From CAVQCJ01 sp963711005 (GTDB taxonomy: Bacteria; Actinomycetota; Actinomycetes; Prado026): a DNA stretch of 64,000 nucleotides. Every line of letters begins with the position of its first letter. Position 1 is the first letter of the stretch. Under the pieces are notes generated by a model, which had not been told where the DNA came from, did not search any database, and worked only from the letters and a program-made list of their open reading frames with translations. Both the position numbers and the translations under genes were made by a program. The stretch is from the NCBI GenBank assembly GCA_963711005.1, contig CAVQCJ010000002.1, forward strand, positions 1,905,046 to 1,969,045, read 5' to 3'. Below are positions 39,848 through 47,848 of this stretch, piece by piece.

Positions 39848-40801
39848 TCAGTCGGTCAGCGGGCCCGGAGCGATCGCGTCGATCTCGACGAGCTCCTCGG
39901 CGGTCGGCCGCCAGCGGCCGGCCGCGACGTTCGCGTGCACCTGCTCGGCGCTGGTCGCGCCGGCGATCACCGACGCCACCGCAGGCTGCGCGGCGAGCGC
40001 GCCGATCGCGACCTCGAGCAACGTGCGGCCGTGCTTGTCGGCCCAGGAGCGCAGGGCCTCGACCCGGTCCAGCTTGGCGTCGGTGACGAACGCGGGCGTG
40101 CCGGCCAGCCGGGTGCCGGCCGGGATCCCGCCGTCGCGGGTGACCTTCCCGGTCAGCAGGCCCTTGGCCAGCGGGAAGAACGGCAGGATCCCGAGGCCGT
40201 AGTGCTCCGCGGCCGGGACCACCTCGCGCTCGACCTCGCGCTCCAGCAGCGAGTACTCGTTCTGGGCCGAGACGAACGGTGTCCACCCGCCGGCGGCGGC
40301 GAGGTGCGCGGCGTCGGCGATCTGCCAGCCGGCGAGGTTCGAGTGCCCGACGTACCGGACCTTGCCCTCGAGGACCAGCTCGTGCAGCGCGGCCAGGGTC
40401 TCCTCCATCGGGGTCACCGGGTCAGGCGTGTGCAGCTGGTACAGGTCGATGTGGTCGGTGCGCAGCCGGCGCAGCGACTGCTCGACCGCGTACCGGACGT
40501 AGGAGCGGCCGCCCTTGGCGCCGATCGCAGCCGGATAGCCCATGCGGTGGTCCTGGTGTCCGAACTTGGTCGCGAGCACAACCTGGTCCCGCCGGCCCTG
40601 GAGCATCTCGCCCAGCAGCGTCTCGGACCCGCCGGCGTCGCCGTAGATGTCCGCGGTGTCGAACAGCGTCACGCCTGTGTCGATCGCGGCGTCGACCACG
40701 GCCCGGGTCGCGGTGGCGTCGATACGGCCGCCGAAGTTGTTGCAGCCGAGGCCGACCTCGGAGACGAGCAGGCCGGAGCTGCCCAACGGTTGGTAGCGCA
40801 T
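39848..40801 (-). CDS. Aldo/keto reductase
   Basis: 317 residues of the AKR (YajO/Tas-like) family: VGLGCNNFGGRIDATATRAV, the catalytic Asp-Tyr region FDTADIYGDAGGSE, Lys in VVLATKFGHQD, His in YQLHTPDPVTPMEE, and the NADPH-site SVIAGATSAEQVHANV. No frameshift. It is convergent to the glutamate dehydrogenase gene and divergent from the secreted-protein gene at 41 kb. Substrate unknown. Confidence 0.9.
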   Translation of the reverse strand: MRYQPLGSSGLLVSEVGLGCNNFGGRIDATATRAVVDAAIDTGVTLFDTADIYGDAGGSETLLGEMLQGRRDQVVLATKFGHQDHRMGYPAAIGAKGGRSYVRYAVEQSLRRLRTDHIDLYQLHTPDPVTPMEETLAALHELVLEGKVRYVGHSNLAGWQIADAAHLAAAGGWTPFVSAQNEYSLLEREVEREVVPAAEHYGLGILPFFPLAKGLLTGKVTRDGGIPAGTRLAGTPAFVTDAKLDRVEALRSWADKHGRTLLEVAIGALAAQPAVASVIAGATSAEQVHANVAAGRWRPTAEELVEIDAIAPGPLTD

Positions 40802-40869
40802 GTCCGGACTCTATGCCGCTGCCGCCAGCGCTCGTGCCTGACCCGGACAGGTCGTGAGTTGGACACACC

Positions 40870-40885
40870 GTTTGCCTCGGCAAAC
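40870..40885. promoter_or_regulatory. Perfect inverted repeat in divergent promoter region
   Basis: GTTTGCC-TC-GGCAAAC: 7-base arms with a 2-base spacer, 69 bases before the AKR gene in the leftward direction and 72 before the secreted-protein ATG. The size and symmetry fit an operator for a dimeric repressor. No regulator gene is adjacent. Confidence 0.45.
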
Positions 40886-40957
40886 TTGGCCCTCGGTCGT
40901 ACCTCTCCTTAAGTTGGCGGTACCAAGACAGGTACACAACACGGCGAAGGAGTCCCC

Positions 40958-41722
40958 ATGCTCTTGCGACATCACAGGCGGGCTGCATGGATGTCGCTGC
41001 TCGGATCGGGCGCCAGTCTCCTCGGTGCGGGCCCCTCGACGGCTTACGCAGCCACGCCCGTGAGCACCGCCGGGCTGGAGCGGACGACGGCAGCCACCTC
41101 AGCCGGCCTGCCCGTCAAGCCGCAGGTGCCGGCGACATGTGTGACCAGCAAGCAGAACGTCCTCTACACGAACGTCGACGAGATCTTCATGGCTGCCTAC
41201 GGGTGGTCCGGAACACACGCGACGGTGACGCAGGGGGCGACCAGCACCCACACGCTGGGTGTCGCGGTCAAGGTCGGGACCGGGGGCTGGGCGGCGAGCG
41301 GCAGTGCCGGGTTCAGCGAGAGCCAGGGTTCGAGCGCCACCCAGAGCGGGATCGCGGACGCGTACGTCCACAACGCCTTGAACTACCGCCAGTACCAGAC
41401 CGTCTGCACCGGGCAGCTGGTCAGGGACACGCTGCGCGCGGAGTCTACCTACGACTACCTCAGCAACTTCACCTTCGCGCCACACATCAACTACGCGACC
41501 TGCGTGACCAAGTCTGCGGGTGCAGTTGTCGTGAAGAACACTGCGACCGACCTCACCTTCGGTGCCGGCGTCAGCCTGCCAGTCGAACTGTCCGTCTCCG
41601 CGCAGTCCGGGTGGAACACGACGACACAGGCGACGTGGAAGACGACGGCAACCACGAAGCTCTGCGGAAACAGCACCACGGGCTGGGTGAACTCGTCGAA
41701 CATCTCCCTATCCGGCGGATGA
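40958..41722 (+). CDS. Secreted beta-rich protein of unknown function
   Basis: 254 residues, ATG with GAAGGAG five bases upstream. A signal peptide (MLLRHHRRAAWMSLLGSGAS ... STAYAA) is followed by a Ser/Thr/Gly-rich body of alternating polar and hydrophobic residues (THTLGVAVKVGTGGWAASGS, AGFSESQGSSATQS) and four Cys. I have seen similar secreted actinobacterial proteins without assigned function; the alternating stretch recalls membrane-inserting hairpins of aerolysin-like pore formers, but I see no firm motif. G+C is lower than the surroundings (about 60-62% in sampled lines against about 73%), suggesting transfer. The stop overlaps the next gene (ATGA). Confidence 0.72.
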   Translation: MLLRHHRRAAWMSLLGSGASLLGAGPSTAYAATPVSTAGLERTTAATSAGLPVKPQVPATCVTSKQNVLYTNVDEIFMAAYGWSGTHATVTQGATSTHTLGVAVKVGTGGWAASGSAGFSESQGSSATQSGIADAYVHNALNYRQYQTVCTGQLVRDTLRAESTYDYLSNFTFAPHINYATCVTKSAGAVVVKNTATDLTFGAGVSLPVELSVSAQSGWNTTTQATWKTTATTKLCGNSTTGWVNSSNISLSGG

Positions 41723-42339
41723 CCCGTACCGGCCCGTGGTCCGTCGATCGTCGTCGGCATGCCGCGGTGGGTCTGGCGCTCTGCGTGACGGCGGTCCTCG
41801 TCGGGTCCTGTGGCCGAAGTCGTCCCGATCTGCAGGTCCCGGGAGATGTGGGACCGCTGTTCGCGCGGGTGGCCTACCAGGACACCGCGATCGGCCAGCC
41901 GTGGACCATGCAGGCCCTGGTGCTGTGCGAGTCATCCCACGGCGACCTGGTGATCACTGGCATCACACCCTCTGGTGGCCAAGGGCTGGTCATCGAAGCG
42001 TTCGCCCTCCGACCGAACCCCGCCCAGCAGGTGCCTCCTCGGGACGGGCTGGGGGACACCCACCAGACGCTGGACACCGTCGGGCAGGGGTTCGATCCGC
42101 ACGCCCGCCAGTCGGTGACCGGTGTCTGTGACGACGCCGATCCCACGACCGGACAACCGCGAGGCCCGTATCCGATGTGGCAGGAGCTCGCCGTGCAGTT
42201 CTCCCGGAGTGGCGCCGGATCCGCGTACGACGACGGCATGGACGTGCACTACCGGACGGCGTCCGGCGATCACGTGTTATTCCTCCCGTTCGCGATCTCG
42301 CTGTGCGTGCCCCGTGATCACGCGGGGGGCTGCCCGTAG
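41719..42339 (+). CDS. Probable lipoprotein of unknown function
   Basis: 206 residues, translationally coupled to the secreted protein gene. An N-terminal signal peptide ends AVLVGSCGRSRPD; the Cys at position 31 fits a lipobox, though Ser at -1 and Gly at -2 are slightly unusual. The rest is a soluble domain with four further Cys and no recognised family (TMQALVLCESSHGDLVITGI, FDPHARQSVTGVCDDADP, YDDGMDVHYRTASGDH). G+C is intermediate. Function unknown; may act with the secreted protein. Confidence 0.68.
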   Translation: MTRTGPWSVDRRRHAAVGLALCVTAVLVGSCGRSRPDLQVPGDVGPLFARVAYQDTAIGQPWTMQALVLCESSHGDLVITGITPSGGQGLVIEAFALRPNPAQQVPPRDGLGDTHQTLDTVGQGFDPHARQSVTGVCDDADPTTGQPRGPYPMWQELAVQFSRSGAGSAYDDGMDVHYRTASGDHVLFLPFAISLCVPRDHAGGCP

Positions 42340-42444
42340 TCCCAGGGCCGGGACGCGCCGGGAACGGCGGCCGTCTCGTCCCCGAGAGGCTTCAGCGGCT
42401 GTGCGATCCTGCCGATGTGCGAGGCGAGCACAGAGGAGTACGTC

Positions 42445-42849
42445 GTGGATGAGCCGCTCGAGCGGGACGAGTCGTCGGTCGCGACGGCCCGGCCCGAGCC
42501 GCGCCCCGAGGGATCGCTGCGCTGGGGGCGCTGGCTCGCGGTGCTCGTCGCCGTGGCGGCCCTAGCCGGCGGGGTGCTCTACTTCGCGACGCACCGGGTC
42601 GACCCTGCGACTCAGGACGCCGACTTCATCCGGCAGGTCACCGCCGCCACCGGTTCCGCACCGAAAGACCCGACCGCCCTCGCCGCCGCCGCCCGCAAGC
42701 AGTGCGACGCCGGCAGCGCGTCGCTCAAGTACCTGGCCGGCCTGATCCGCGACAACAAGTCGTCGAACGTGGAGACGCTCACCCGGATCGGCCTGTCGGT
42801 GTACTGCCCGAACCTGTCCGCGGAGTTCGAGAAGGACCTGACCGGCTGA
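42445..42849 (+). CDS. Single-pass membrane protein with DUF732-like domain
   Basis: 134 residues from GTG 42445, chosen over ATG 42415 because GAGGAG sits seven bases before it. A cytoplasmic acidic N-terminus is followed by one membrane segment (WLAVLVAVAALAGGVLYFA) and an extracytoplasmic helical domain DADFIRQVTAATGSAPKDPT, ARKQCDAGSASLKYLAGLI, TLTRIGLSVYCPNLSAEF with two Cys likely to form a disulfide. The helical layout resembles DUF732 proteins common in actinobacteria. Function unknown. Confidence 0.7.
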   Translation: MDEPLERDESSVATARPEPRPEGSLRWGRWLAVLVAVAALAGGVLYFATHRVDPATQDADFIRQVTAATGSAPKDPTALAAAARKQCDAGSASLKYLAGLIRDNKSSNVETLTRIGLSVYCPNLSAEFEKDLTG

Positions 42850-42855
42850 GTACGC

Positions 42856-43131
42856 TCAGGTCGGCGGCTGCGAGCCGTCCTCGGGCAGGAACAGCGCGAT
42901 GTTGTTGAGGAAGCTCACGACGGCAGTGACCAGCGCGCTGAGGCAGGAGTACCCGAAGGTCTGCCAGTAGCTCGTGCTCAGCAGCGCGGAGCCGGTCGCG
43001 GCGGCCGGGAACGCGGCGGCCACACCCTGGATGAGCGTGCGCAGCGCACGGACGGACGCCGTCCGGAACGGCGCCTTGCCCTCGGTCCTGCTCGGCGACC
43101 TGCCGACGATCATCTGGAGCACGGTGGCCAT
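42856..43131 (-). CDS. Holin-like small membrane protein
   Basis: 91 residues starting MATVLQMIVGRSPSR, with a GGGGTGA site before ATG 43131. After FRTASVRALRTLIQGVAAAF come two hydrophobic segments, the second SALVTAVVSFLNNIALFLPE. The layout (R-T-x-x-Q-G-V-x-A-A-F near the start, then a short loop and S-A-L-V-T-x-V-V-S-F-L) is that of actinophage holins. No endolysin or other phage gene is near. It may be a phage remnant or a domesticated membrane protein. Confidence 0.55.
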   Translation of the reverse strand: MATVLQMIVGRSPSRTEGKAPFRTASVRALRTLIQGVAAAFPAAATGSALLSTSYWQTFGYSCLSALVTAVVSFLNNIALFLPEDGSQPPT

Positions 43132-43332
43132 GCGTTCACCCCATGAGGTCCGGGTCGGATCGGGCCCTCCGCATGTTGCTGTCGATCGCTCGGGACCGGC
43201 CCGGGTTCGCGCCGGACGCGCGCAGGGAACCGGCAATTCGGTGTCCGGTGCCGACGATCGACCGTGCCGACGTCCCAGCCGCGACGTCACCCCGGCCTTG
43301 ACACCGGCCGCCGGCGGGAGTCTTCTCTGCGC

Positions 43333-46300
43333 ATGGGGACCCGCACTGTCCTCGTCGCCACGGCCGGGCTCGTGCTGCTGGCCGCGTCTTTGACGGCCGC
43401 CCCGGCCGCGGTTGCCGCCACCACCGCACCGGGCGCCCCGGGTGCCCTGTCCCACTTCGACCTGGCCCGCAAGGACTGCCTGGGCACGGCCCGGAACACG
43501 AGCTCGAAAGTGTGGTTCACCGTCGCCGGCGGCGTGCTGTCCGACGTCTACTACCCGACCGTCGACAACACCGAGGTCGAGACGCTGCAGTACGTCGTCA
43601 CCGACGGCAGCACGTTCACCGACCTGCAGACCAGGGACATGACGTACACCGTCCAGGCGCTCGACCCCAGCGGGATGACCTGTCGCGTCACCAGCAGCGC
43701 GAACAGCGGGAAGTACCGCCTGGTCACGGACTACGTCACCGACCCCGCGCGGGCCAGCGTGGTCATGCACACCCGGCTGGTCCCGTTGCAGGGGGAGGGC
43801 AAGAACCTCGCGCTGTACGTCCGCTTCGACCCGACCCTGAACGGGAACGGCGGCGGGGGTACCGGCAACGGCGGCGCGGACTCGGCGACCGTCGACCACT
43901 CGACCGGTCACCCGGTGCCCGTCTCGAGCGACGTCGTCACCGCCACCAACGCCGTCAACCGCGACTACGCCCAGCCGGTGTTCGCCGCGCTGCGCGCCGA
44001 CCGGCCGTTCCCGGTCGTCAGCAGCGGCTACGCAGGGACGGCAAGCGACGGGCTCGCCCAGCTCGACGCGACGCACAGCCTGAGCCCGGCGTACGACGAC
44101 GCACCTCTCGGCAACGTTGTGCAGACGGCCCTCCTCGACCGCGGGACCAGCGGTGACGTCACCCTCGCGCTCGGCTTCGGCGCGTCCGGCCAGGCGGCCG
44201 TGAGCACCGCGGGAGCGAGCGCCCGCGTGGACTTCGGGACCACCCTGCACCGCTACGTGGCCGGCTGGTCCGCGTACGACAAGACCCTCAAGCAGCCGCC
44301 GCACACGACGCTGCCGGCCGTGCAGGACGCCGCGCTGGCCCGCACCTACTACCTGTCGGCGAACGTCCTGAAGGCCAGCGAGGACAAGACCTTCCCGGGG
44401 GCAATCGTCGCCTCGCTCGCCAGCCCGTGGGGTCAGGCCGTGAGCGCCGGTGACCCCGCCAACACCTACTTCGGCTCCTACCGCGAGGTCTTCGCCCGCG
44501 ACCTGTACGAGACATTCACCGGGCTGCTCGCCAGCGGTGACGTCGCGACGGCGAAGGCCACAGTGCTGTTCCTGTTCAACCGGCAGCAGCTGCCGGACGG
44601 CTCGATCCCGCGCAACTCGCTGGTCAACGGCAAGGCGGCGCCCGACAGCTTCAACGTGCAGCTCGACGAGGTGGCCTACCCGATCCTCATGGCGCGCACG
44701 GTCGGGCTCACCGGAGCCGGGCTCTACAGCGCGCACATCAAGAAGGCGGCCGACTACCTCGTCGCCCACGGGCCGTCGTCCGGTCCGGAGCGATGGGAGG
44801 AGCAGGGCGGCTACTCGCCGTCGACCATCGCCGCGGAGATCGCCGGCCTCGTCGCGGCGGGGGTCATCGCCGACAAGAACGGCGACCACGCCGACGCGCG
44901 CGTCTACCGCGCGACCGCCGACACCTACCAGCGGGACGTCAAGGCCTGGACCGTGACGACGAACGGGCCCTACAGCTCCTCGCCGTACTTCATCCGGCTG
45001 TCCAAGACCGGCGACCCCGACGCCGCGATCACCTACAACCTCGGCAACGGCAGCGTGACCGCCGACCAGCGCAACGTGGTCGACGCGGGGTTCCTCGAGC
45101 TGCCGCGGCTGGGGGTCCTGCCGGCGAACGACCCCGAGGTGGTCGGCTCGCTCGGGATCGTCGACTCGCTCATCGGCAGGACCACCGCGAGCGGGACGGG
45201 CTTCTACCGCTACGGGACCGACGGGGTCGGCAGCGAGGACGGCTACGGCGACTGCAACACCGGGGACGGCACCTCCTGCGCCGTCCAGGGCGCGCCGTGG
45301 GCGGGCACGTGCGGCGCGGGGGTGGGCTCCGGGCACCTGTGGCCGGTCCTGTCCGGCGAGCGCGCGGAGAGCGAGCTGGCCCGCGGGCACGGCGCCGCGG
45401 CCACCGCGCTCTGGAGCGGCATGGCGGCGACCGCGTCCGGGATCGGGCTGATCCCCGAGCAGGCATGGGAGGACCCGGACCTGGCGGCGTCCCCGTTCGG
45501 CACCGCACCGGAGTGCGCGTCGATCGGCTTCGTGAACGGCAAGGCCGCCGGGAGCGCGTCGCCGCTGACGTGGTCGGAGGCGCAGTTCGTCCGGCTGGCC
45601 GCAGACCTGCGGGCCGGGCACCTGACCGACACCCCGGCCGACACGTCGAACCGGTACGTCAAGCACACGCAGGCCGGGATCGACGTGACGCTCACGTCGC
45701 CGGCCGACAACTCCGCGGCCAACGGCTCGGCGCTGGTCACCGGGACGACCGCGGCCGGCGCGCGTGTGGACGTGGACGCGGTCAACGTGGACCTGGACGG
45801 GTCCTCGCACCTAGTGTCCACGACCGCGGCATCGGACGGCTCGTTCTCGGTCACGGTCCCGGTGTCGCCGGGGACCGACCGCATCCAGGTGGCCGCGACC
45901 GCGCCGTCCGGCGCCACCGGCACCGCGCAGCGGACCGTCGTCTACGACTTCGTCTCCGGCACGCTGGTGCTGGACGTCACCGACCCGGACGGCGACGACA
46001 ACGGGCCGGGCACGTACACGTATCCCACGTTCGGCGACTTCAAGCCGGGCGCGTACGACCTCGAGCGGTTCCAGGTCTACGACGCCGGGACGAACGTCAC
46101 CTTCCGAGTCCAGACCCGCGACCTGACGGCGACCTTCGGCAGCCCGCTGGGCGCCCAGCTCGTCGACGTGTACGCATCCGTGCCCGGCGTCACCCCCACG
46201 TCGACCGCCGCGGCGAACCCGCTGCGCAACTACGCCATCGACCCCGGGTCCGCCTGGAACCGGCTGATCGAGGTCCAGGGCTTCGGGCAGCGGTTCGAGG

Positions 46301-46659
46301 ACGCCGGCGGGAACACGCTGGGGAACGTGCAGGTCGCCGGCAACGCCATCTCGCGGTTCATCACGTTCACCGTCAGCAAGGCCGACCTCGGCGGAACGCC
46401 GGGCAGCGGGTGGTCGTTCGCGGTCGTGCTGACCGGGCAGGACGGCTTCAGCCCCGACCAGGCCAGGGCTTTCACCGCCACCGCCGGCGCCTTCTCGTTC
46501 GGCGTGTGCACATCGGGCGGGTCCGACCCGATCTGCACGGTCGACCCGTCCACGGTCCCGAAGGCGATGGACGTGATCACCCCGGGCGGCGTCGACCAGG
46601 CCACCGAGCTCGACCCCACCCTCGGTCCGGTCGTCGTCCAGGGCGTCACCATCCCCTGA
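43333..46659 (+). CDS. Secreted GH15 glucoamylase/glucodextranase-like enzyme
   Basis: 1,108 residues with a signal peptide (MGTRTVLVATAGLVLLAASL ... AVAA). An N-terminal glucodextranase-like domain (about 30-310) starts LSHFDLARKDCLGTARNTSS; the GH15 (alpha/alpha)6 barrel covers about 330-770 and has the general acid region ERWEEQGGYSPSTIAAEIAG (Glu 489 or 490) and the general base region SGHLWPVLSGERAE (E676). The C-terminal part (about 795-1108) has an Ig-like domain and a glucodextranase C-terminal-like domain (GTLVLDVTDPDGDDNGPGTY). It should release glucose from starch-like or dextran glucans outside the cell. No frameshift over 3.3 kb. Confidence 0.9.
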   Translation: MGTRTVLVATAGLVLLAASLTAAPAAVAATTAPGAPGALSHFDLARKDCLGTARNTSSKVWFTVAGGVLSDVYYPTVDNTEVETLQYVVTDGSTFTDLQTRDMTYTVQALDPSGMTCRVTSSANSGKYRLVTDYVTDPARASVVMHTRLVPLQGEGKNLALYVRFDPTLNGNGGGGTGNGGADSATVDHSTGHPVPVSSDVVTATNAVNRDYAQPVFAALRADRPFPVVSSGYAGTASDGLAQLDATHSLSPAYDDAPLGNVVQTALLDRGTSGDVTLALGFGASGQAAVSTAGASARVDFGTTLHRYVAGWSAYDKTLKQPPHTTLPAVQDAALARTYYLSANVLKASEDKTFPGAIVASLASPWGQAVSAGDPANTYFGSYREVFARDLYETFTGLLASGDVATAKATVLFLFNRQQLPDGSIPRNSLVNGKAAPDSFNVQLDEVAYPILMARTVGLTGAGLYSAHIKKAADYLVAHGPSSGPERWEEQGGYSPSTIAAEIAGLVAAGVIADKNGDHADARVYRATADTYQRDVKAWTVTTNGPYSSSPYFIRLSKTGDPDAAITYNLGNGSVTADQRNVVDAGFLELPRLGVLPANDPEVVGSLGIVDSLIGRTTASGTGFYRYGTDGVGSEDGYGDCNTGDGTSCAVQGAPWAGTCGAGVGSGHLWPVLSGERAESELARGHGAAATALWSGMAATASGIGLIPEQAWEDPDLAASPFGTAPECASIGFVNGKAAGSASPLTWSEAQFVRLAADLRAGHLTDTPADTSNRYVKHTQAGIDVTLTSPADNSAANGSALVTGTTAAGARVDVDAVNVDLDGSSHLVSTTAASDGSFSVTVPVSPGTDRIQVAATAPSGATGTAQRTVVYDFVSGTLVLDVTDPDGDDNGPGTYTYPTFGDFKPGAYDLERFQVYDAGTNVTFRVQTRDLTATFGSPLGAQLVDVYASVPGVTPTSTAAANPLRNYAIDPGSAWNRLIEVQGFGQRFEDAGGNTLGNVQVAGNAISRFITFTVSKADLGGTPGSGWSFAVVLTGQDGFSPDQARAFTATAGAFSFGVCTSGGSDPICTVDPSTVPKAMDVITPGGVDQATELDPTLGPVVVQGVTIP

Positions 46660-46695
46660 GCCTCCCCGAGCAGGCCGGTCGGTAGGTTGACCGGT

Positions 46696-47730
46696 GTGCT
46701 GACCGCCGACGCCGTGGCCGGGCTGCCCAAGGCCGAGCTGCACGTCCACCATGTCGGGTCGGCGTCGCCGGCGACCGTCGCCCGCCTCGCGGCGCGGCAC
46801 GAGGGCAGCTCGCCGGTTCCGGCCGACCCGGACCTGCTCGCGGACTACTTCACGTTCACCGACTTCGGCCACTTCGTCGAGGTGTACCTCAGCGTCGTCG
46901 ACCTGGTCCGGGACGCAGACGACGTGCACATGCTGACGACCGAGGTCATCCGCGACCTGACCGCGCAGCAGGTGCGCTACGCCGAGCTGACCGTGACGCC
47001 GTACACCTCGGTCGCCCGCGGGATCCCCGCCGAGGAGTTCTGCGCCGCCATCGAGGACGCGCGGACCGCGTGCGAGGCCGAGCTCGGCACCGTCGTCCGC
47101 TGGTGCTTCGACATCCCCGGCGAGTCAGGCCTGCCGGCCGCGGACACGACCCTGGACATCGCGCTGCGCCTGCAGCCGGCCGGGCTGGTGAGCTTCGGAC
47201 TCGGCGGCCCCGAGGCCGGGGTGCCGCGGGGGCAGTTCGTCCCGCACTTCGCGGCGGCGCGCGCGGCCGGGCTGCACAGCGTGCCGCACGCGGGGGAGTC
47301 CACCGGTCCTGAGACGGTCGCCGACGCCCTCGACCTGCTCGGGGCCGAGCGGATCGGGCACGGCATCGCGGCCGCGCGTGACCCGGACCTGATGCGGCGG
47401 CTGGCCGAGCAGGGCGTACCGCTCGAGGTCTGCCCGACGTCGAACGTGTGCACGCGGTCGGTGCCGAGCCTGGCCGAGCACCCGCTGCCCGACCTGGTCG
47501 CCGCCGGCGTCACGGTGACGATCAACTCCGACGACCCGCCGATGTTCTCCACGACGCTGACCAACGAGTACCTCGTGGCCGCGCGGCTGCTCGACCTCGA
47601 CCTCGACGGGGTCGCCGCTCTCGCCCGGACCGCTGCGCAGGCGTCGTACGCGCCGGACGAGGTGCGGCGGTCGCTGCTCACGGAGATCGACGCGTACGTG
47701 ACGAACGCCGCGGATCCGCACGCACGCTGA
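46696..47730 (+). CDS. add: Adenosine deaminase family protein
   Basis: 344 residues. Zinc-binding H16-x-H18 in AELHVHHVGS, H198 in VPHAGESTGPE (with the catalytic Glu region), RIGHGIAA, and D279-D280 in NSDDPPMF are those of adenosine deaminases. The start is HVHHVG rather than the commoner HLHLDG, as in a subgroup that includes aminodeoxyfutalosine deaminases; no menaquinone genes are near. Converts adenosine (or a 6-amino purine nucleoside) to the inosine form. Confidence 0.85.
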   Translation: MLTADAVAGLPKAELHVHHVGSASPATVARLAARHEGSSPVPADPDLLADYFTFTDFGHFVEVYLSVVDLVRDADDVHMLTTEVIRDLTAQQVRYAELTVTPYTSVARGIPAEEFCAAIEDARTACEAELGTVVRWCFDIPGESGLPAADTTLDIALRLQPAGLVSFGLGGPEAGVPRGQFVPHFAAARAAGLHSVPHAGESTGPETVADALDLLGAERIGHGIAAARDPDLMRRLAEQGVPLEVCPTSNVCTRSVPSLAEHPLPDLVAAGVTVTINSDDPPMFSTTLTNEYLVAARLLDLDLDGVAALARTAAQASYAPDEVRRSLLTEIDAYVTNAADPHAR

Positions 47731-47792
47731 GTCATCGCGCGCTGACCTGAAGTCAAACCTTGCCCCGGACTATCCACAGTCGACCCGAATGG

Positions 47793-47810
47793 GTTTACCT
47801 TCCGTTTACC
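47793..47810 (+). promoter_or_regulatory. Direct repeat upstream of the CotH gene
   Basis: GTTTACC occurs at 47793-47799 and again at 47804-47810, 11 bases start to start, one DNA turn apart and 38 bases before the CotH start. Spaced direct repeats are typical of OmpR-type regulators such as MtrA. No match to a proven site is claimed. Confidence 0.3.
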
Positions 47811-47848
47811 CGGGGTTGGGTGATCGTTCAGAGGGGTGGGGATCGGTC

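Noticed and set aside
47769..47780. CTATCCACA, one base from a DnaA box
   Set aside because: A single near-match without a cluster or dnaA/dnaN neighbours is not an origin.
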